Origin: Symbiodinium natans
Lineage: Eukaryota > Sar > Dinophyceae > Suessiales > Symbiodiniaceae
Direction: 5' to 3'
Assembly: GCA_905221605.1 (NCBI GenBank)
Contig: CAJNDS010000530.1
Coordinates: forward strand, 27,501 to 62,500
DNA: 35,000 nt
Shown here: positions 8,641 to 16,129 of the stretch, piece by piece
Position numbering within the stretch: position 1 is the stretch's first letter
How the letters are laid out: every line of letters starts with the position of its first letter
Notes under the pieces: model-generated
The model's input: the letters and a program-made list of their open reading frames with translations, nothing else
Databases searched by the model: none
Told to the model about the DNA's origin: nothing
Program-made: the position numbers and the translations under genes

Positions 8641-8787
8641 AGGCCTTCTATGGCCTTCTGAACTTGAGGGGTGCTGGCTACGGATATTGGGTTTAGGGGG
8701 GTCGTGAGGGTTGAAATCAAAGGGATTCAGGGTTTATAGGGTTAAGGGGAACCAAGTCAGATTTTGTGTGGTTGAGACTTTAGGGCT

Positions 8788-9105
8788 TTAGGGTATGGGC
8801 AGGGAAAAAATCGGTTGCTGGTCAAGGGCTTGAGCAACCTCAATCCTATATCCGACTGGCCAATTGTTACAGGTTAAGCACTCTCGTGAGCTTTTGTTTG
8901 GGCCCCTTGGGCATCCTAATGGGTGCTTGAGGCGTCTAGGTACGCCCAAGCTCTTCAGGGTTTTCAGGCATGAATCCCGGACATCAACCTCAAGTGCAAC
9001 ACTCAGGGCGCTGAAGGGGCTGAAGCACAAACCCAAGCTGCCAGGTGGTGCGTGTGGAGGCAGGTGAACTGTCAGGACCTCTTCGCTGATCAGGTCTTCA
9101 GGCAC
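8788..9105 (-). CDS. open frame, possible long exon
   Basis: About 105 codons open on minus, including LEVDVRDSCLKTLKSLG and ECLTCNNWPVGYRIEVAQAL. The plus strand is also open over 8873-9063 with a textbook acceptor TTACAG and donor GGCAG|GTGAAC, so strand is unresolved. No family is recognised. Confidence 0.35.
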   Translation of the reverse strand: MPEDLISEEVLTVHLPPHAPPGSLGLCFSPFSALSVALEVDVRDSCLKTLKSLGVPRRLKHPLGCPRGPNKSSRECLTCNNWPVGYRIEVAQALDQQPIFSLPIP

Positions 9106-9285
9106 TAGGATTGAAGGGTTTAAGGTCTAATGCTTAGGGTTCAGGGTTTATGGGTCAGCTCGACAAGATCGCGCGCTCGTAAGCACGCAGTACATACATA
9201 CCCCCAAAATCACCCGTATACTACTCAAAAGGAACCAAGCCGGAGCCAGCCAAACCCAAAGCAGCCAAGCCGATTTTTTACATAC

Positions 9286-9561
9286 CTCCACAGAAGACAG
9301 AATGCTTCGGGGCTTGTAGTCTGCATGCTCGGAGCTTGACGATAAACAGACGAAGACCTTGTGAAGGACCGTAGCAGCTTCCAGGGAGAAAACTTAGTTT
9401 TCGCGCTTGGGGACGTCTTTGGCCGGAGGGCTCGATCATTGCTTTTTTTCATCGACTCCGGATTGCCAAGGTGCATGGCGAAAACCTGTTGCCACAAAAG
9501 ATGATTTGTCTTGTGAAGGAAGGCATCCCAGCCTAAGTTGAGGTTGTATGCTTGCGCAAAT
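9286..9561 (-). CDS. putative long exon, basic Ser-rich
   Basis: About 91 codons between acceptor GCCCAAG and the strong donor GGAG|GTATGT. It contains AYNLNLGWDAFLHKTNHLLW and later KSNDRALRPKTSPSAKTKF. Upstream on minus is a long pyrimidine-rich stretch (9700-9790). The second half looks like a basic disordered linker. Confidence 0.5.
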
Positions 9562-9689
9562 CTTGGGCAAGCGCCTGAGGCCTCCCAGGGGGGCCTCCAG
9601 GAAAGGGGTCTCCCAGAAGAAACTCCCAAAAACCTGCCATCGTCCAGGGGCCTCCCAGAAGCCTTCCGGGTCAAGGGGCAAAAAAGGTG

Positions 9690-9805
9690 CTGAGACAACG
9701 AGTTTTCGAAGGAGAGGAGAGAAGAGAAAAGAGGACGGAGAAGAGACAAGAAGAGAGAGAAGAAGAGAGAAAAAGAGAGATAACAAAAAGAGACGAGAAA
9801 GAACA
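9690..9805 (+). repeat. purine-rich GA low-complexity sequence
   Basis: Almost only A and G on plus. The Arg/Glu- and Ser/Leu/Phe-rich frames over it are low-complexity artefacts. Confidence 0.8.
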
Positions 9806-9850
9806 AACAAAAATGAAAAAACTAAACGTGTTGTTCTTATCAAAACCAAC

Positions 9851-9907
9851 GTCAGCTGGTCTGAGCCTTGTATTCTTATTGGGGGCCAAGGTCAGCTGGT
9901 CTGAGCC
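9851..9907. repeat. 17-bp direct repeats
   Basis: GTCAGCTGGTCTGAGCC at 9851-9867 and 9891-9907, offset by 40 bases. Confidence 0.9.
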
Positions 9908-10169
9908 CTCGTTGTGGGTGCGTCTTCCTGTTCTTGCCTGGGGTTTTCATGCTCCTGAAACACGCCAGTCATGGATCCGGTGTGGGTTTTAGGGTTTCGG
10001 GTTCGTATGGTTCAGGGTTCATGTGCCAGGTTTCGGTTGGATTTGAGCTGATATCAAGCCCTGACCTACACCTCCAAGCAATTTCTGGGCTCTGCAAGCC
10101 CCCTAACATCTGACTAAGACGACAGCCCTGGACTCCGCAGCCCCTCCAGCTACGCTCTCATGAACACTA

Positions 10170-10350
10170 CACACCCCATATCACCCTATAACCCTAAACC
10201 CTATAACCGTATATCCGTATAACCCTAAACCCTAAACCCTAGACCCAAGATCCTACATCCTAAGCCCTAAGCCCTAAACCCCAAAACCCCTAAAAATACC
10301 CTAAAAACCCCTAAACACCCCTATAAACCCCTATAAACCCCTTAACCCTC
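10170..10350. repeat. variant C-strand tract
   Basis: CCCTATAAC, CCCTAAA, CCCTAAG and CCCCTATAAA units, strongly degenerate. Confidence 0.88.
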
Positions 10351-10374
10351 CCTCGCCCGCCCGTGCGTGCGCAC

Positions 10375-10439
10375 CTTTGTGTGCGATGACCCAGTTTGCC
10401 GACTGGTGGAGGCCGTCTTTCCGGAAGGCCGGCCCCTTC
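10375..10439 (-). CDS. putative exon, paralogue of 12871-12927
   Basis: Acceptor TTCTCAG, then G and 21 codons including FRKDGLHQSANWVIAHK, and donor AAAG|GTGC. The last 17 bases across the donor are identical to the exon at 12871-12927, whose translation ends MIAHK. No family is assigned. Confidence 0.5.
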
Positions 10440-10586
10440 CTGAGAACTTGGAAAAGGGCTCCTTACCCAGAACTGCCAACAATGGGTCTGGGGTTTGGGG
10501 TGTGGGGTTTAGGGTTTGGGTTTAGGAATCCAAAAAACCCTTACTTCAGGAGTCTTCCCTAGAAATCAGATTGAGGATCATCCTAC

Positions 10587-10701
10587 CGTGATTGAGGGAT
10601 CTTTCTTTTTCAAAGGGGGCATTTTGGAAGCTGCAGGGGGTTCTTGGGGTCTAAATACGGAAGGTTTCCTCAAGTCGGAATGCCGTGAGCCTTGGGAGTC
10701 C
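10587..10701 (-). CDS. putative exon, basic/Pro linker
   Basis: Acceptor CACCAG, then a frame including HSDLRKPSVFRPQEPPAASK and PPLKKKDPSIT, with donor ACG|GTAGGA. Confidence 0.45.
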
Positions 10702-10730
10702 CTGGTGCAGGGACATCCCAAAGCACCACA

Positions 10731-10764
10731 CGCGCACGCGCGCGCGCGCGCGCGCGCGCGCGCG
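10731..10764. repeat. CG/CA dinucleotide repeat
   Basis: An alternating CG run with Z-DNA potential. The Ala/Arg translation over it is an artefact. Confidence 0.95.
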
Positions 10765-10830
10765 AAGGGGGGGCCCTTAAGCTTGTGAGCCCAATATCCT
10801 CTCAGCCCTTTTAGGAGTCCTTGTTGAAAC

Positions 10831-10931
10831 CTCCAATTCTGCAAGATCCAAGCTGCTTGGTGACTTTGGGCAGCGCCCCGGCAGAGTAGCTGTGCGGCGT
10901 CTTATGCATGGCGGGCGCGCAGGACTTTCTT
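10831..10931 (-). CDS. putative exon, unknown protein
   Basis: Acceptor GGCTAG, then RKSCAPAMHKTPHSYSAGAL and PKVTKQLGSCRIG, with donor GAG|GTTTCA. Confidence 0.45.
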
Positions 10932-11387
10932 CTAGCCGACCACAGGGGGGGGTGTGGAGACTTCCACCCCCGCCCGAAAAAATGCGGGGCTTCAGAGAGA
11001 AAGAAACACTTCATTAAGCGTAAACTATAGGCTTAACAGCTGCCTGATCTCCTGTCTTCTGTTGAATGTCATGATGACATGCTCCAGACTTGAGTCCCAA
11101 AGAAGTGTATGGAGCGTTAAGGACACCGAATTTAAGCTGCTCAAGACTTCCCCCCTGCCGAGCCGAAGCAAGAGCGAAGGCCCTGTGGCTGAGAGGTGGT
11201 TTCGGCTTCCGGGAGCCATTGCCTCCCCAAAAGGGTTTATGGTTCATATTGCCTTCAAAGGAATTAGACTAGTATGGGGTATATGACCCCACGGCTAGGG
11301 TTCATTTGGTCCCTAAGATGAACGAGGGGCAGAAAGTTTGGTTGGCATTGCTCAGAGATTTGGGGGTGTTACGACAATAAGGGTAAT

Positions 11388-11470
11388 AACCTTATTGGGG
11401 TCCTTTTTGTTCAGGGAATCCTACTATTTGGGGTCTATTTTGGGGCTCCCCTAATTTCGTAAATCCCCCA
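11388..11470 (+). repeat. dispersed repeat family F4, copy 2
   Basis: Shares 'aatcctactatttg.gggtctattt' and 'cccctaatttc' with the reverse complement of 6690-6795. Confidence 0.7.
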
Positions 11471-11620
11471 TTCTGAGTCTCAGAAGTCATGGAGAGCCAT
11501 CTGCATCATCTTCTCCTCCGCGCTTAAAGCTGCATCCGGGGTTCTTCATGTCTGGGCAGGGGAGCCCAAGCCTGAAGTCTTTAGGGTTTAGGGTTTAGGG
11601 TTTAGGGGCCGCAACCCGAC

Positions 11621-11690
11621 CTGCACCAGCACTTGATGCGGAAGGCACCATTCCAAATCGGAAGCCTTTCGGCCTGTACTGCCCTCAGGT
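11621..11690 (-). CDS. putative exon, unknown protein
   Basis: Acceptor CCGAAG, then LRAVQAERLPIWNGAFRIKC and donor GCAG|GTCGGG, where the intron enters the TTTAGGG tract at 11580-11606. The plus strand is also open here with a possible donor. Confidence 0.45.
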
Positions 11691-11754
11691 CTTCGGGGTT
11701 TAGGGTTTAGGGTTGAGGGTCTAGGGTCTAGGGTTTAGGGTTTTGGGTTTCGCA

Positions 11755-11820
11755 GAGCAGCGGCATCTTGTTTCTTCTCCGGGCTCTTCCTTTGCGCTGC
11801 TCCTCAAGTCCGCTCAGAGC
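11755..11820 (-). CDS. putative exon, basic coiled coil
   Basis: Acceptor GCCGAG, then LSGLEEQRKGRARRRNKMPL. The Arg/Lys cluster could be a nuclear localisation signal. The 3' end is not clear. Confidence 0.4.
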
Positions 11821-12074
11821 CTCGGCGCGGGTTTAGGGCTTAGGGTTTAGGGTTCAGGGTTTATAGGCCACTGTCACAGAACCACGAAGGAGTCTCGGGT
11901 GCACAGGGGCCTGAGGCCCTAAGCCCTAAGCTCGAACCGGGACGCACGGCTTCAAGCCGTGAGCCCTTAACCTCCGAACCTATAGAGGCTGAACCCCCAA
12001 GCTCTAGCTCCTGAAGCCTTGAGCCCGAACCTCTATGTAACTCCACCAAAAGGCTCAGTTTTGGGGTTTGGGAT

Positions 12075-12341
12075 TTAGGGTTGAAGGGTTAGGGTTTGGG
12101 GTTTGGTGTTTTGGGCCAGTAAGTTTAGGGTTCCTTCCGGAGCAGGTCTAGGGGCGAAGATCAACCAACATGACATGCTGTTGCTTTCCTTACTGGCCCA
12201 AAAACCAAGGAAATAAAAGTTGAAACTTTCAGAATAAGCTGCCTGAGAAGAAGCCCAAAAGTTGAAAAGTTGGGTTTTGAGCCAGTAAGTTTCCAGGTGG
12301 TTATCAAAGTTATCAAGAATAGAGCGAGCCGCATCACACAT
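12075..12341 (-). other. open frame over a repeat element
   Basis: An 88-codon frame starting MCDAARSILDNFDNHLETYW. The first 40 codons look protein-like. The rest crosses repeated 19-mers (12108-12126 and 12274-12292, plus an inverted copy at 12189-12205), so the whole is doubtful as coding. Confidence 0.3.
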
Positions 12342-12393
12342 CGAGAGTAGACATTCTTGGGGACTTGGGGACTTGGGGTCCCTTCTTGTCCCT

Positions 12394-12528
12394 TTAGGGT
12401 TTAGGGTTTAGGGTTTGATTAGGGTTTAGGGTTTAGGGTTTAGTTAGGGTGTAGGGTTTAGGGTTTAGGGTTTAGGGTTTAGGGTTTAGGGTTTAGGGTT
12501 TAGGGTTTAAGGTTTAGGGTTTAGGGTC
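12394..12528 (+). repeat. TTTAGGG array
   Basis: About 17 units with three short interruptions. It directly abuts the donor GTAAGA of the exon at 12533. Confidence 0.97.
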
Positions 12529-12532
12529 TTAC

Positions 12533-12613
12533 AGAGAGCACTCGCACAGGATCACGCCAATCATAACTTTCAAAGCAAAACCTCGTGCTCATCCAACCCC
12601 TCAGGCCATTGAG
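12533..12613 (-). CDS. putative exon, unknown protein
   Basis: Exactly 27 codons between acceptor GGGAG and donor TCT|GTAAGA, starting LNGLRGWMSTRFCFESYDWR. Donor quality and globular composition make this one of the better islands. Confidence 0.55.
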
Positions 12614-12647
12614 CTCCCTAAACCCTAAACCCTAAACCCTAGAATTT

Positions 12648-12741
12648 CCATGGGCCCATATCGTATGTACTTGGGCCCCAAAGCTGCTATGTAGGAACCC
12701 TTAAGGCCCAAGTCTCTGCTCTATAGGCTCATGGACCCTTT
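12648..12741. repeat. foldback family F2, diverged copy
   Basis: Shares 'gtacttgggccccaaagct' and 'catggaccctttggg' with the hairpin at 13447-13539, with weaker self-complementarity. Confidence 0.65.
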
Positions 12742-12870
12742 GGGAATAGGCGTCCCTACACACCCGAGCCCTCCCCCCCCCTCTCCCTGAACCCTAAACC
12801 CTAAACCCTAAACCATAAACCCCAAACCCTAAACCCTAAAACCCCCCCCCCCCCCGCGGGCCCCGGGCAC

Positions 12871-12927
12871 CTTTGTGTGCGATCATTCCACTTCCCCGTT
12901 GCCGGAAGGGCCGGCGCACTTCTTGCC
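12871..12927 (-). CDS. putative exon, paralogue of 10375-10439
   Basis: Acceptor CACGCAG, then QEVRRPFRQRGSGMIAHK and donor AAAG|GTGC, adjoining a GC-rich stretch and C14 (12842-12855). Confidence 0.5.
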
Positions 12928-12954
12928 CTGCGTGCAGCTGCACAGGCTTCCGGT

Positions 12955-13096
12955 TTGGGGTTTGGGGTTTGGGGTTTAGGGTTTGGGGTTTGGGGTTTAG
13001 GGTTTAGGGTTTGGGGTTTAGGGTTTAGGGTTTGGGGTTTGGGGTTTAGGGTTTAGTAGGGTTTAGGGTTTAGTGGGAGTGGGTGGGGGGGGGGGG
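12955..13096 (+). repeat. TTTGGGG/TTTAGGG array with G12
   Basis: About 16 alternating units, then G12 at 13085-13096. Confidence 0.95.
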
Positions 13097-13196
13097 TTGG
13101 GGGCTCTTCGGCGAGCTTGAGGGGGTTCAAGAGGGATTCTAACCCGATTTTCGGGAGGCGAGATGGGTTGAGAAGGACTCCATACGAAAACAAGGG
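13097..13196 (-). CDS. putative exon, unknown protein
   Basis: Acceptor CACTTAG, then PLFSYGVLLNPSRLPKIGLE and SLLNPLKLAEEPPT. A second minus frame is open too. It follows the Tpt1-like exon at 13309-13417 but does not show the HGT motif expected next in that family. Confidence 0.35.
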
Positions 13197-13308
13197 CTAA
13201 GTGCCGAAGTTGAAGAGGAGCTTCACTATACCCGAAACCCGAAACCCGAAACCCTAAACCCTAAACCCCAAAACCCCAAACCCTAAATCCTAAACCCTAA
13301 ACCCTAAA

Positions 13309-13417
13309 CTGAGTGAGAGAAGCGCGCCTTGGAGGTGGAGTGTCCCTTGCGCGCTCGCACGAACAACTCGTCCTCCGAGAGCTGGAATCTGTTTTTGTTG
13401 TCGCGTGCCACGGCCGT
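13309..13417 (-). CDS. tpt1: tRNA 2'-phosphotransferase (Tpt1/KptA), exon with GHS motif
   Basis: Acceptor CCTGCAG, then TAVARDNKNRFQLSEDELFV and RARKGHSTSKARFSHS, with donor TCAG|GTTTAG formed by the telomere-like tract that follows. Known family features are xxDKxRF followed by (I/V)RAxxGHS, in which this Arg is catalytic. Tpt1 removes the splice-junction 2'-phosphate from ligated tRNA using NAD+. The exon starts in phase 0, matching the exon at 13740-13856. The later HGT segment and the second conserved Arg were not found downstream, so the gene is incomplete or continues in exons not recognised. Confidence 0.65.
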
Positions 13418-13739
13418 CTGCAGGGGAGCGAAAAAGTTCTCTAGGAGTCCATGTACCTACATGGTATATACTTGGCCCCTAAAGCTACTGTATAGGAACC
13501 CCTTGAAGGCCCAAGTATCTACTATGTAGGTACATGGACCCTTTGGGGTTTAAGGTTTCAGGCATGGATAAGCCAAGGGAACCTTACCCCCCAAAATAAG
13601 GGAATGAATGGGAGCTTACGAAAATTCGAGACCCCTATGATAGCACCCCCCAAATAGTAGGATCCCCTCATAATAAGGACCCCAAGAAGGTACCCCTGTA
13701 ATTTCGGAAACCCCAACTCTTAAGGGGCGGGTATGGCAC
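13418..13739 (-). other. intron of the tpt1-like gene
   Basis: 322 bp, GT to AG (GTGCC...CTGCAG on minus). It holds a complete foldback element (13447-13539) and an F4 repeat copy (13615-13715) and no telomere-like tract. Confidence 0.55.
13447..13539. repeat. 93-bp near-perfect hairpin (family F2)
   Basis: Arms 13447-13477 and 13508-13539 pair at nearly every base ('gtccatgtacctacat' against its complement), with a loop of about 30 bases. It has no coding capacity and looks like a MITE or foldback element. Confidence 0.9.
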
Positions 13740-13856
13740 GGAGCAGGCCTTGACGGTAAGCACGCTCTGGCCGCACTTCTCAGCGACATCATGAATGGCC
13801 ATCCAGCCACCGGCGTCCACTGCCGCCGTGGCATGCCGCAGCCAGTAGCTCATGGT
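13740..13856 (-). CDS. tpt1: tRNA 2'-phosphotransferase (Tpt1/KptA), N-terminal exon
   Basis: Acceptor CTCCAG, then TMSYWLRHATAAVDAGGWMA and IHDVAEKCGQSVLTVKACS, with donor TCC|GTGCC (an alternative GT lies 15 bases upstream, also in phase). The LRH motif holds the family's first catalytic Arg and the conserved His, and GGWMAIHDV matches the winged-helix segment dGyv.v.d. The 39 codons are in phase with 13309-13417. Part of the protein must lie upstream, since the exon opens with an acceptor. Confidence 0.7.
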
Positions 13857-13934
13857 CTGGAGGGTTTAGGGTTTTGGGTTTAGGGTATAGAATTTAGGGT
13901 TTAGGGCTTAGGGATAATTACTAATAACCCCAAG

Positions 13935-14010
13935 GGTCCATGTGCCCATGTGGCAAAAAAATTGGGCCCCAAAGCTGCTATATAGAAACCGCTTTAAGGA
14001 CTGGTCCATG
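13935..14010. repeat. foldback family F2, third copy
   Basis: Shares 'ttgggccccaaagctgctat' with 12648-12741, and 'tccatg' ends. Confidence 0.6.
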
Positions 14011-14026
14011 AGCAAGCGCAAGTCAC

Positions 14027-14100
14027 TGCGTAGAGGCCCTCGTGGACAGGAATAATTTTCCCCGCCTTGCTGCATTTGACCAGGTCTTTCTCGGACAGGC
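14027..14100 (-). CDS. putative exon, unknown protein
   Basis: Acceptor TGCAAAG, then LSEKDLVKCSKAGKIIPVHE and donor GCA|GTGACT. LxxxDLxKC recalls the start of an F-box helix but is too short for a call. It may belong to the tpt1-like transcript. Confidence 0.45.
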
Positions 14101-14198
14101 CTTTGCAAAAGGTCAGACAATCATAGCGTCATGAGTTTTCAAGGAACACAAGCGGTCAGCTTTCGCGTCAGGGTTCAGGGGCAGGACAAAAGGCCCCT

Positions 14199-14278
14199 TC
14201 AGTGCCCTAATATGTTTATAGGTACAGTTATAAGTACAGTTCTAATTGGTCAATAAGTACCATGAACCTCCAAGTAGG
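14199..14278 (-). repeat. dispersed family F3, copy in reverse orientation
   Basis: The reverse complement begins 'cttggaggttcatggtactt', as at 14760, and continues with 'attagaactgtactt'. Confidence 0.8.
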
Positions 14279-14292
14279 GACTGTTAAAGCCC

Positions 14293-14403
14293 CCTAAACC
14301 CTAAACCCTAAACCCTAAACCCTAAACCCTAAACCCTAAACCCTAAACCCTAAACCCTAAACCCTAAACCCTAAACCCTAAACCCTAAACCCTAGGGTTT
14401 AGG
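14293..14403. repeat. CCCTAAA array ending in a CCCTAGGG palindrome
   Basis: About 15 perfect CCCTAAA units that switch strand at 14391-14398 (CCCTAGGG) into TTTAGGGG. Confidence 0.97.
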
Positions 14404-14429
14404 GGCGTGAAAGTCAAGTGGCCGTCAAC

Positions 14430-14494
14430 CGGCGCCTCTGGCGCCTCGGCCCTGCGCTTCTTGGCCGGTGGTGGGCCTCGTGTGGGGGAACATG
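14430..14494 (-). CDS. putative exon with nuclear-localisation-like motif
   Basis: Acceptor TGACAG, then GPPPAKKRRAEAPEAP and donor CCG|GTTGAC. PAKKRR is a classical basic cluster. All three minus frames are open here; this one is chosen on composition. Confidence 0.35.
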
Positions 14495-14503
14495 CTGTCA
14501 GGG

Positions 14504-14573
14504 TTTAGGGTTTAGGGTTTAGGGTTTAGGGTTTAGGGTTTAGGATTTAGGGTTTAGGGTTTAGGGTTTAGGG
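14504..14573 (+). repeat. TTTAGGG array
   Basis: Ten units, one with TTTAGGA. Confidence 0.97.
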
Positions 14574-14586
14574 GCAGAAAAATCAC

Positions 14587-14619
14587 CGCAACTGGGGGTT
14601 CGAGAACCACAAGGACGGT
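14587..14619 (-). CDS. putative 11-codon exon
   Basis: TVLVVLEPPVA between acceptor TCAAAG and donor GCG|GTGATT, phase 0 at both ends. Hydrophobic. Confidence 0.35.
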
Positions 14620-14707
14620 CTTTGAATGAACCCTAAACCCTAAAGCCTAAACCCTAAACCCTCTAGTCCCTAGACCCTATACCCTAACATGAATGCAACT
14701 AAGGAAC

Positions 14708-14755
14708 CGTCCGGCTCCCTCACGATCATCGGGCGCTTCTTGGTCGCTGCCTTGC
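14708..14755 (-). CDS. putative exon, basic
   Basis: Acceptor AGCAAG, then KAATKKRPMIVREPD and donor ACG|GTTCCT. Confidence 0.4.
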
Positions 14756-14759
14756 CTTG

Positions 14760-14835
14760 CTTGGAGGTTCATGGTACTTATTCACCGATTAGAACTGTAC
14801 TTTTAACCCACTTATAAGCCTTTTAAGTGCCCAAA
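14760..14835 (+). repeat. dispersed family F3, direct copy
   Basis: 'ttggaggttcatggtactt' with 'ttcaccgattagaactgta' downstream. It is inverted relative to 14199-14278; the pair encloses two telomere-like arrays. Confidence 0.8.
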
Positions 14836-14853
14836 TATGGTTATGTACAGTTT

Positions 14854-15108
14854 TCATTGGTTCACAAGAGTGCCTAATTGAGGTTCTTTAAGGGGGAAAC
14901 CTAGGCGGGGGTAGTATAGAGCGGGGTAGCAGGGAAACCCATGAGAGAGTAATGGCAAAGTGTCAGGGGCCGTCTCCACAGCATTGAGGGCCACACAAGA
15001 GGACACTAAAAGCCCATAACCATCTCCCAAATTCCTGACCGTGCTGACCTCCGAAGTAAGTAGATACTTCTTGTGTAGTCTGTGTAAGTACTTCATAGTA
15101 GAGTGCAA
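14854..15108 (-). other. open frame, coding status unclear
   Basis: An 84-codon frame (MKYLHRLHKKYLLTSEVSTV...). An internal TCAG|GA offers a second frame (EFGRWLWAFSVLLCG). It may overlap the end of the F3 element, so it is not accepted as a gene. Confidence 0.25.
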
Positions 15109-15116
15109 AAAACACT

Positions 15117-15195
15117 CGCCCTAAACCCTAAACCCTAAACCCTAAACCCTAAACCCTAAACCCTCAACCCTGAACCCTAAACCCTAAACCCTATA
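15117..15195. repeat. CCCTAAA array
   Basis: Eleven C-strand units with CCCTCAA and CCCTGAA variants. Confidence 0.95.
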
Positions 15196-15289
15196 AAATT
15201 CCGCAAGCCGCAGCCCGGCCTGATTGCAGCAGCTCAGAGGCTCGGCGGCGCCGACGCCATGTGGCTTAGGGTTTCGGGTCTAGGGTGGC

Positions 15290-15440
15290 GAGTGTTCCCA
15301 TAACAAGGGTGCCCTTTTTGGTTTAAAGGTGATTAATAAGGGACCCTAAAGCCCAAAAAGGGAATAAGGGCCTACTCCGGCTCCTAGAAACCCTATGAAC
15401 CTTGTATAAACCCCAATAATGTAAACCCTGCAAACCCAAT
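15290..15440 (+). repeat. dispersed family F6, copy 1
   Basis: 'aagcccaaaaagggaataag' then 'ggcctactccgg.tcctagaa'. Related copies are at 16535-16690, 23278-23300 and 30735-30780. Confidence 0.6.
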
Positions 15441-15469
15441 GTAACCCTTGCAAGGACAACTCGAAAATG

Positions 15470-15580
15470 AATTAGATACATAAAAAGTTAGTGATTGCAA
15501 AATATTTGAATTTTTAATTTAGTGTAAAAGAGAACTTTTTTTAAAATCTTGTTAAATCTTATTAATAATAAAATAAAGGG
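15470..15580. other. AT-rich island
   Basis: Over 75% A+T in a GC-moderate region. No gene is seen. Confidence 0.7.
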
Positions 15581-15611
15581 CTCCAGGCGGCTTTGGAGTT
15601 CCTAGGGCTGC

Positions 15612-15670
15612 CGAAGGCTTTTGGGGGATCTCAGGAGTTCGGTCTCGTTGGCTTCTGCGACTGTCGACGG
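15612..15670 (-). CDS. putative exon 4 of the PIP-box run
   Basis: Acceptor ATTTCAG, then PSTVAEANETELLRSPKSLR and a possible GC donor. It begins in phase 0, matching the end of 15826-15900. Confidence 0.45.
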
Positions 15671-15684
15671 CTGAAATTTCTAGC

Positions 15685-15778
15685 CCTAAACCCTAAACCC
15701 TAAACCCTAAACCCTAAACCCTAAACCCTAAACCCTAAACCCTAAACCCTAAACCCTAAACCCTAAACCCTAAACCCT
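15685..15778. repeat. (CCCTAAA)13
   Basis: Thirteen near-perfect C-strand units between two putative exons. Confidence 0.98.
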
Positions 15779-15825
15779 GCAGACCCAATTTGTCGCATGG
15801 TGCCGGGTTTGGGTGTACTCTAGGC

Positions 15826-15900
15826 CTTGGGGAGAACGGGGGACCATGTTTTCGAGCCAGGCGCAAAGAAACGAAGGATGGAGCCTTGATGCACAGAAGT
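15826..15900 (-). CDS. putative exon with PIP-box motif
   Basis: Twenty-five codons starting TSVHQGSILRFFAPGSKTWS, between acceptor TCCTTAG and a GC donor (AAG|GCCTAG), in phase 0 at both ends. QGSILRFF fits the PCNA-interacting consensus Q-x-x-I/L/M-x-x-F/Y-F/Y, followed by basic residues as in many replication and repair proteins. The host protein is not identified. Confidence 0.5.
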
Positions 15901-16024
15901 CTAAGGAGGTGAAGGGTTTAGGGTTTAGGGTTTAGGGTTTAGGGTTTGAGGTTTAGGGTTTAGGGATTAGGGTTTAGGGTTTAGGGCATTCCTAACCTAC
16001 AGCCTGAAAGCCCTAAATCTTCAC

Positions 16025-16099
16025 CGCGTGCTCAGGGGCCAGCAAGGCCTGTCCAGTGAAACTCTCTGCTACCTTCGCACGGGCTGATGAGGGCTTAGC
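16025..16099 (-). CDS. putative exon 2 of the PIP-box run
   Basis: Exactly 25 codons, AKPSSARAKVAESFTGQALL then APEHA, between acceptor TTTGCAG and donor GCG|GTGAAG. Phase 0 at both ends, so it joins the PIP-box exon in frame. Confidence 0.55.
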
Positions 16100-16129
16100 C
16101 TGCAAAATGTTGGGCCCTTTGGACCCTAA

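Noticed and set aside
9671-9904. Overlapping frames on both strands over purine-rich sequence
   Set aside because: Low complexity; all frames lack stops for compositional reasons.
11090-11247. Exon between 11090 and 11247
   Set aside because: Plus (VKDTEFKLLKTSPLPSRSKS) and minus (ALASARQGGSLEQLKFGVLN) are both open and protein-like; splice sites do not decide.
11944-11965. tRNA-like arm on minus ('ggttcgagc' next to an 8-bp hairpin)
   Set aside because: The hairpin CACGGCTT-C-AAGCCGTG is real, but no acceptor stem or D arm can be built around it.
14293-14403. Telomere-telomere fusion point
   Set aside because: The order is CCCTAAA then TTTAGGG, opposite to an end-to-end fusion.
14854-15108. 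Frame starting MHSTMKYLHRLHKKYLL as an intact small gene
   Set aside because: It overlaps repeat sequence at its 3' end, and two alternative frames are equally open.
15200-15290. Exon between 15195 and 15270
   Set aside because: Minus (GVGAAEPLSCCNQAGLRLAE) and plus (PQPGLIAAAQRLGGADAMWL) are equally convincing, so no strand could be chosen.
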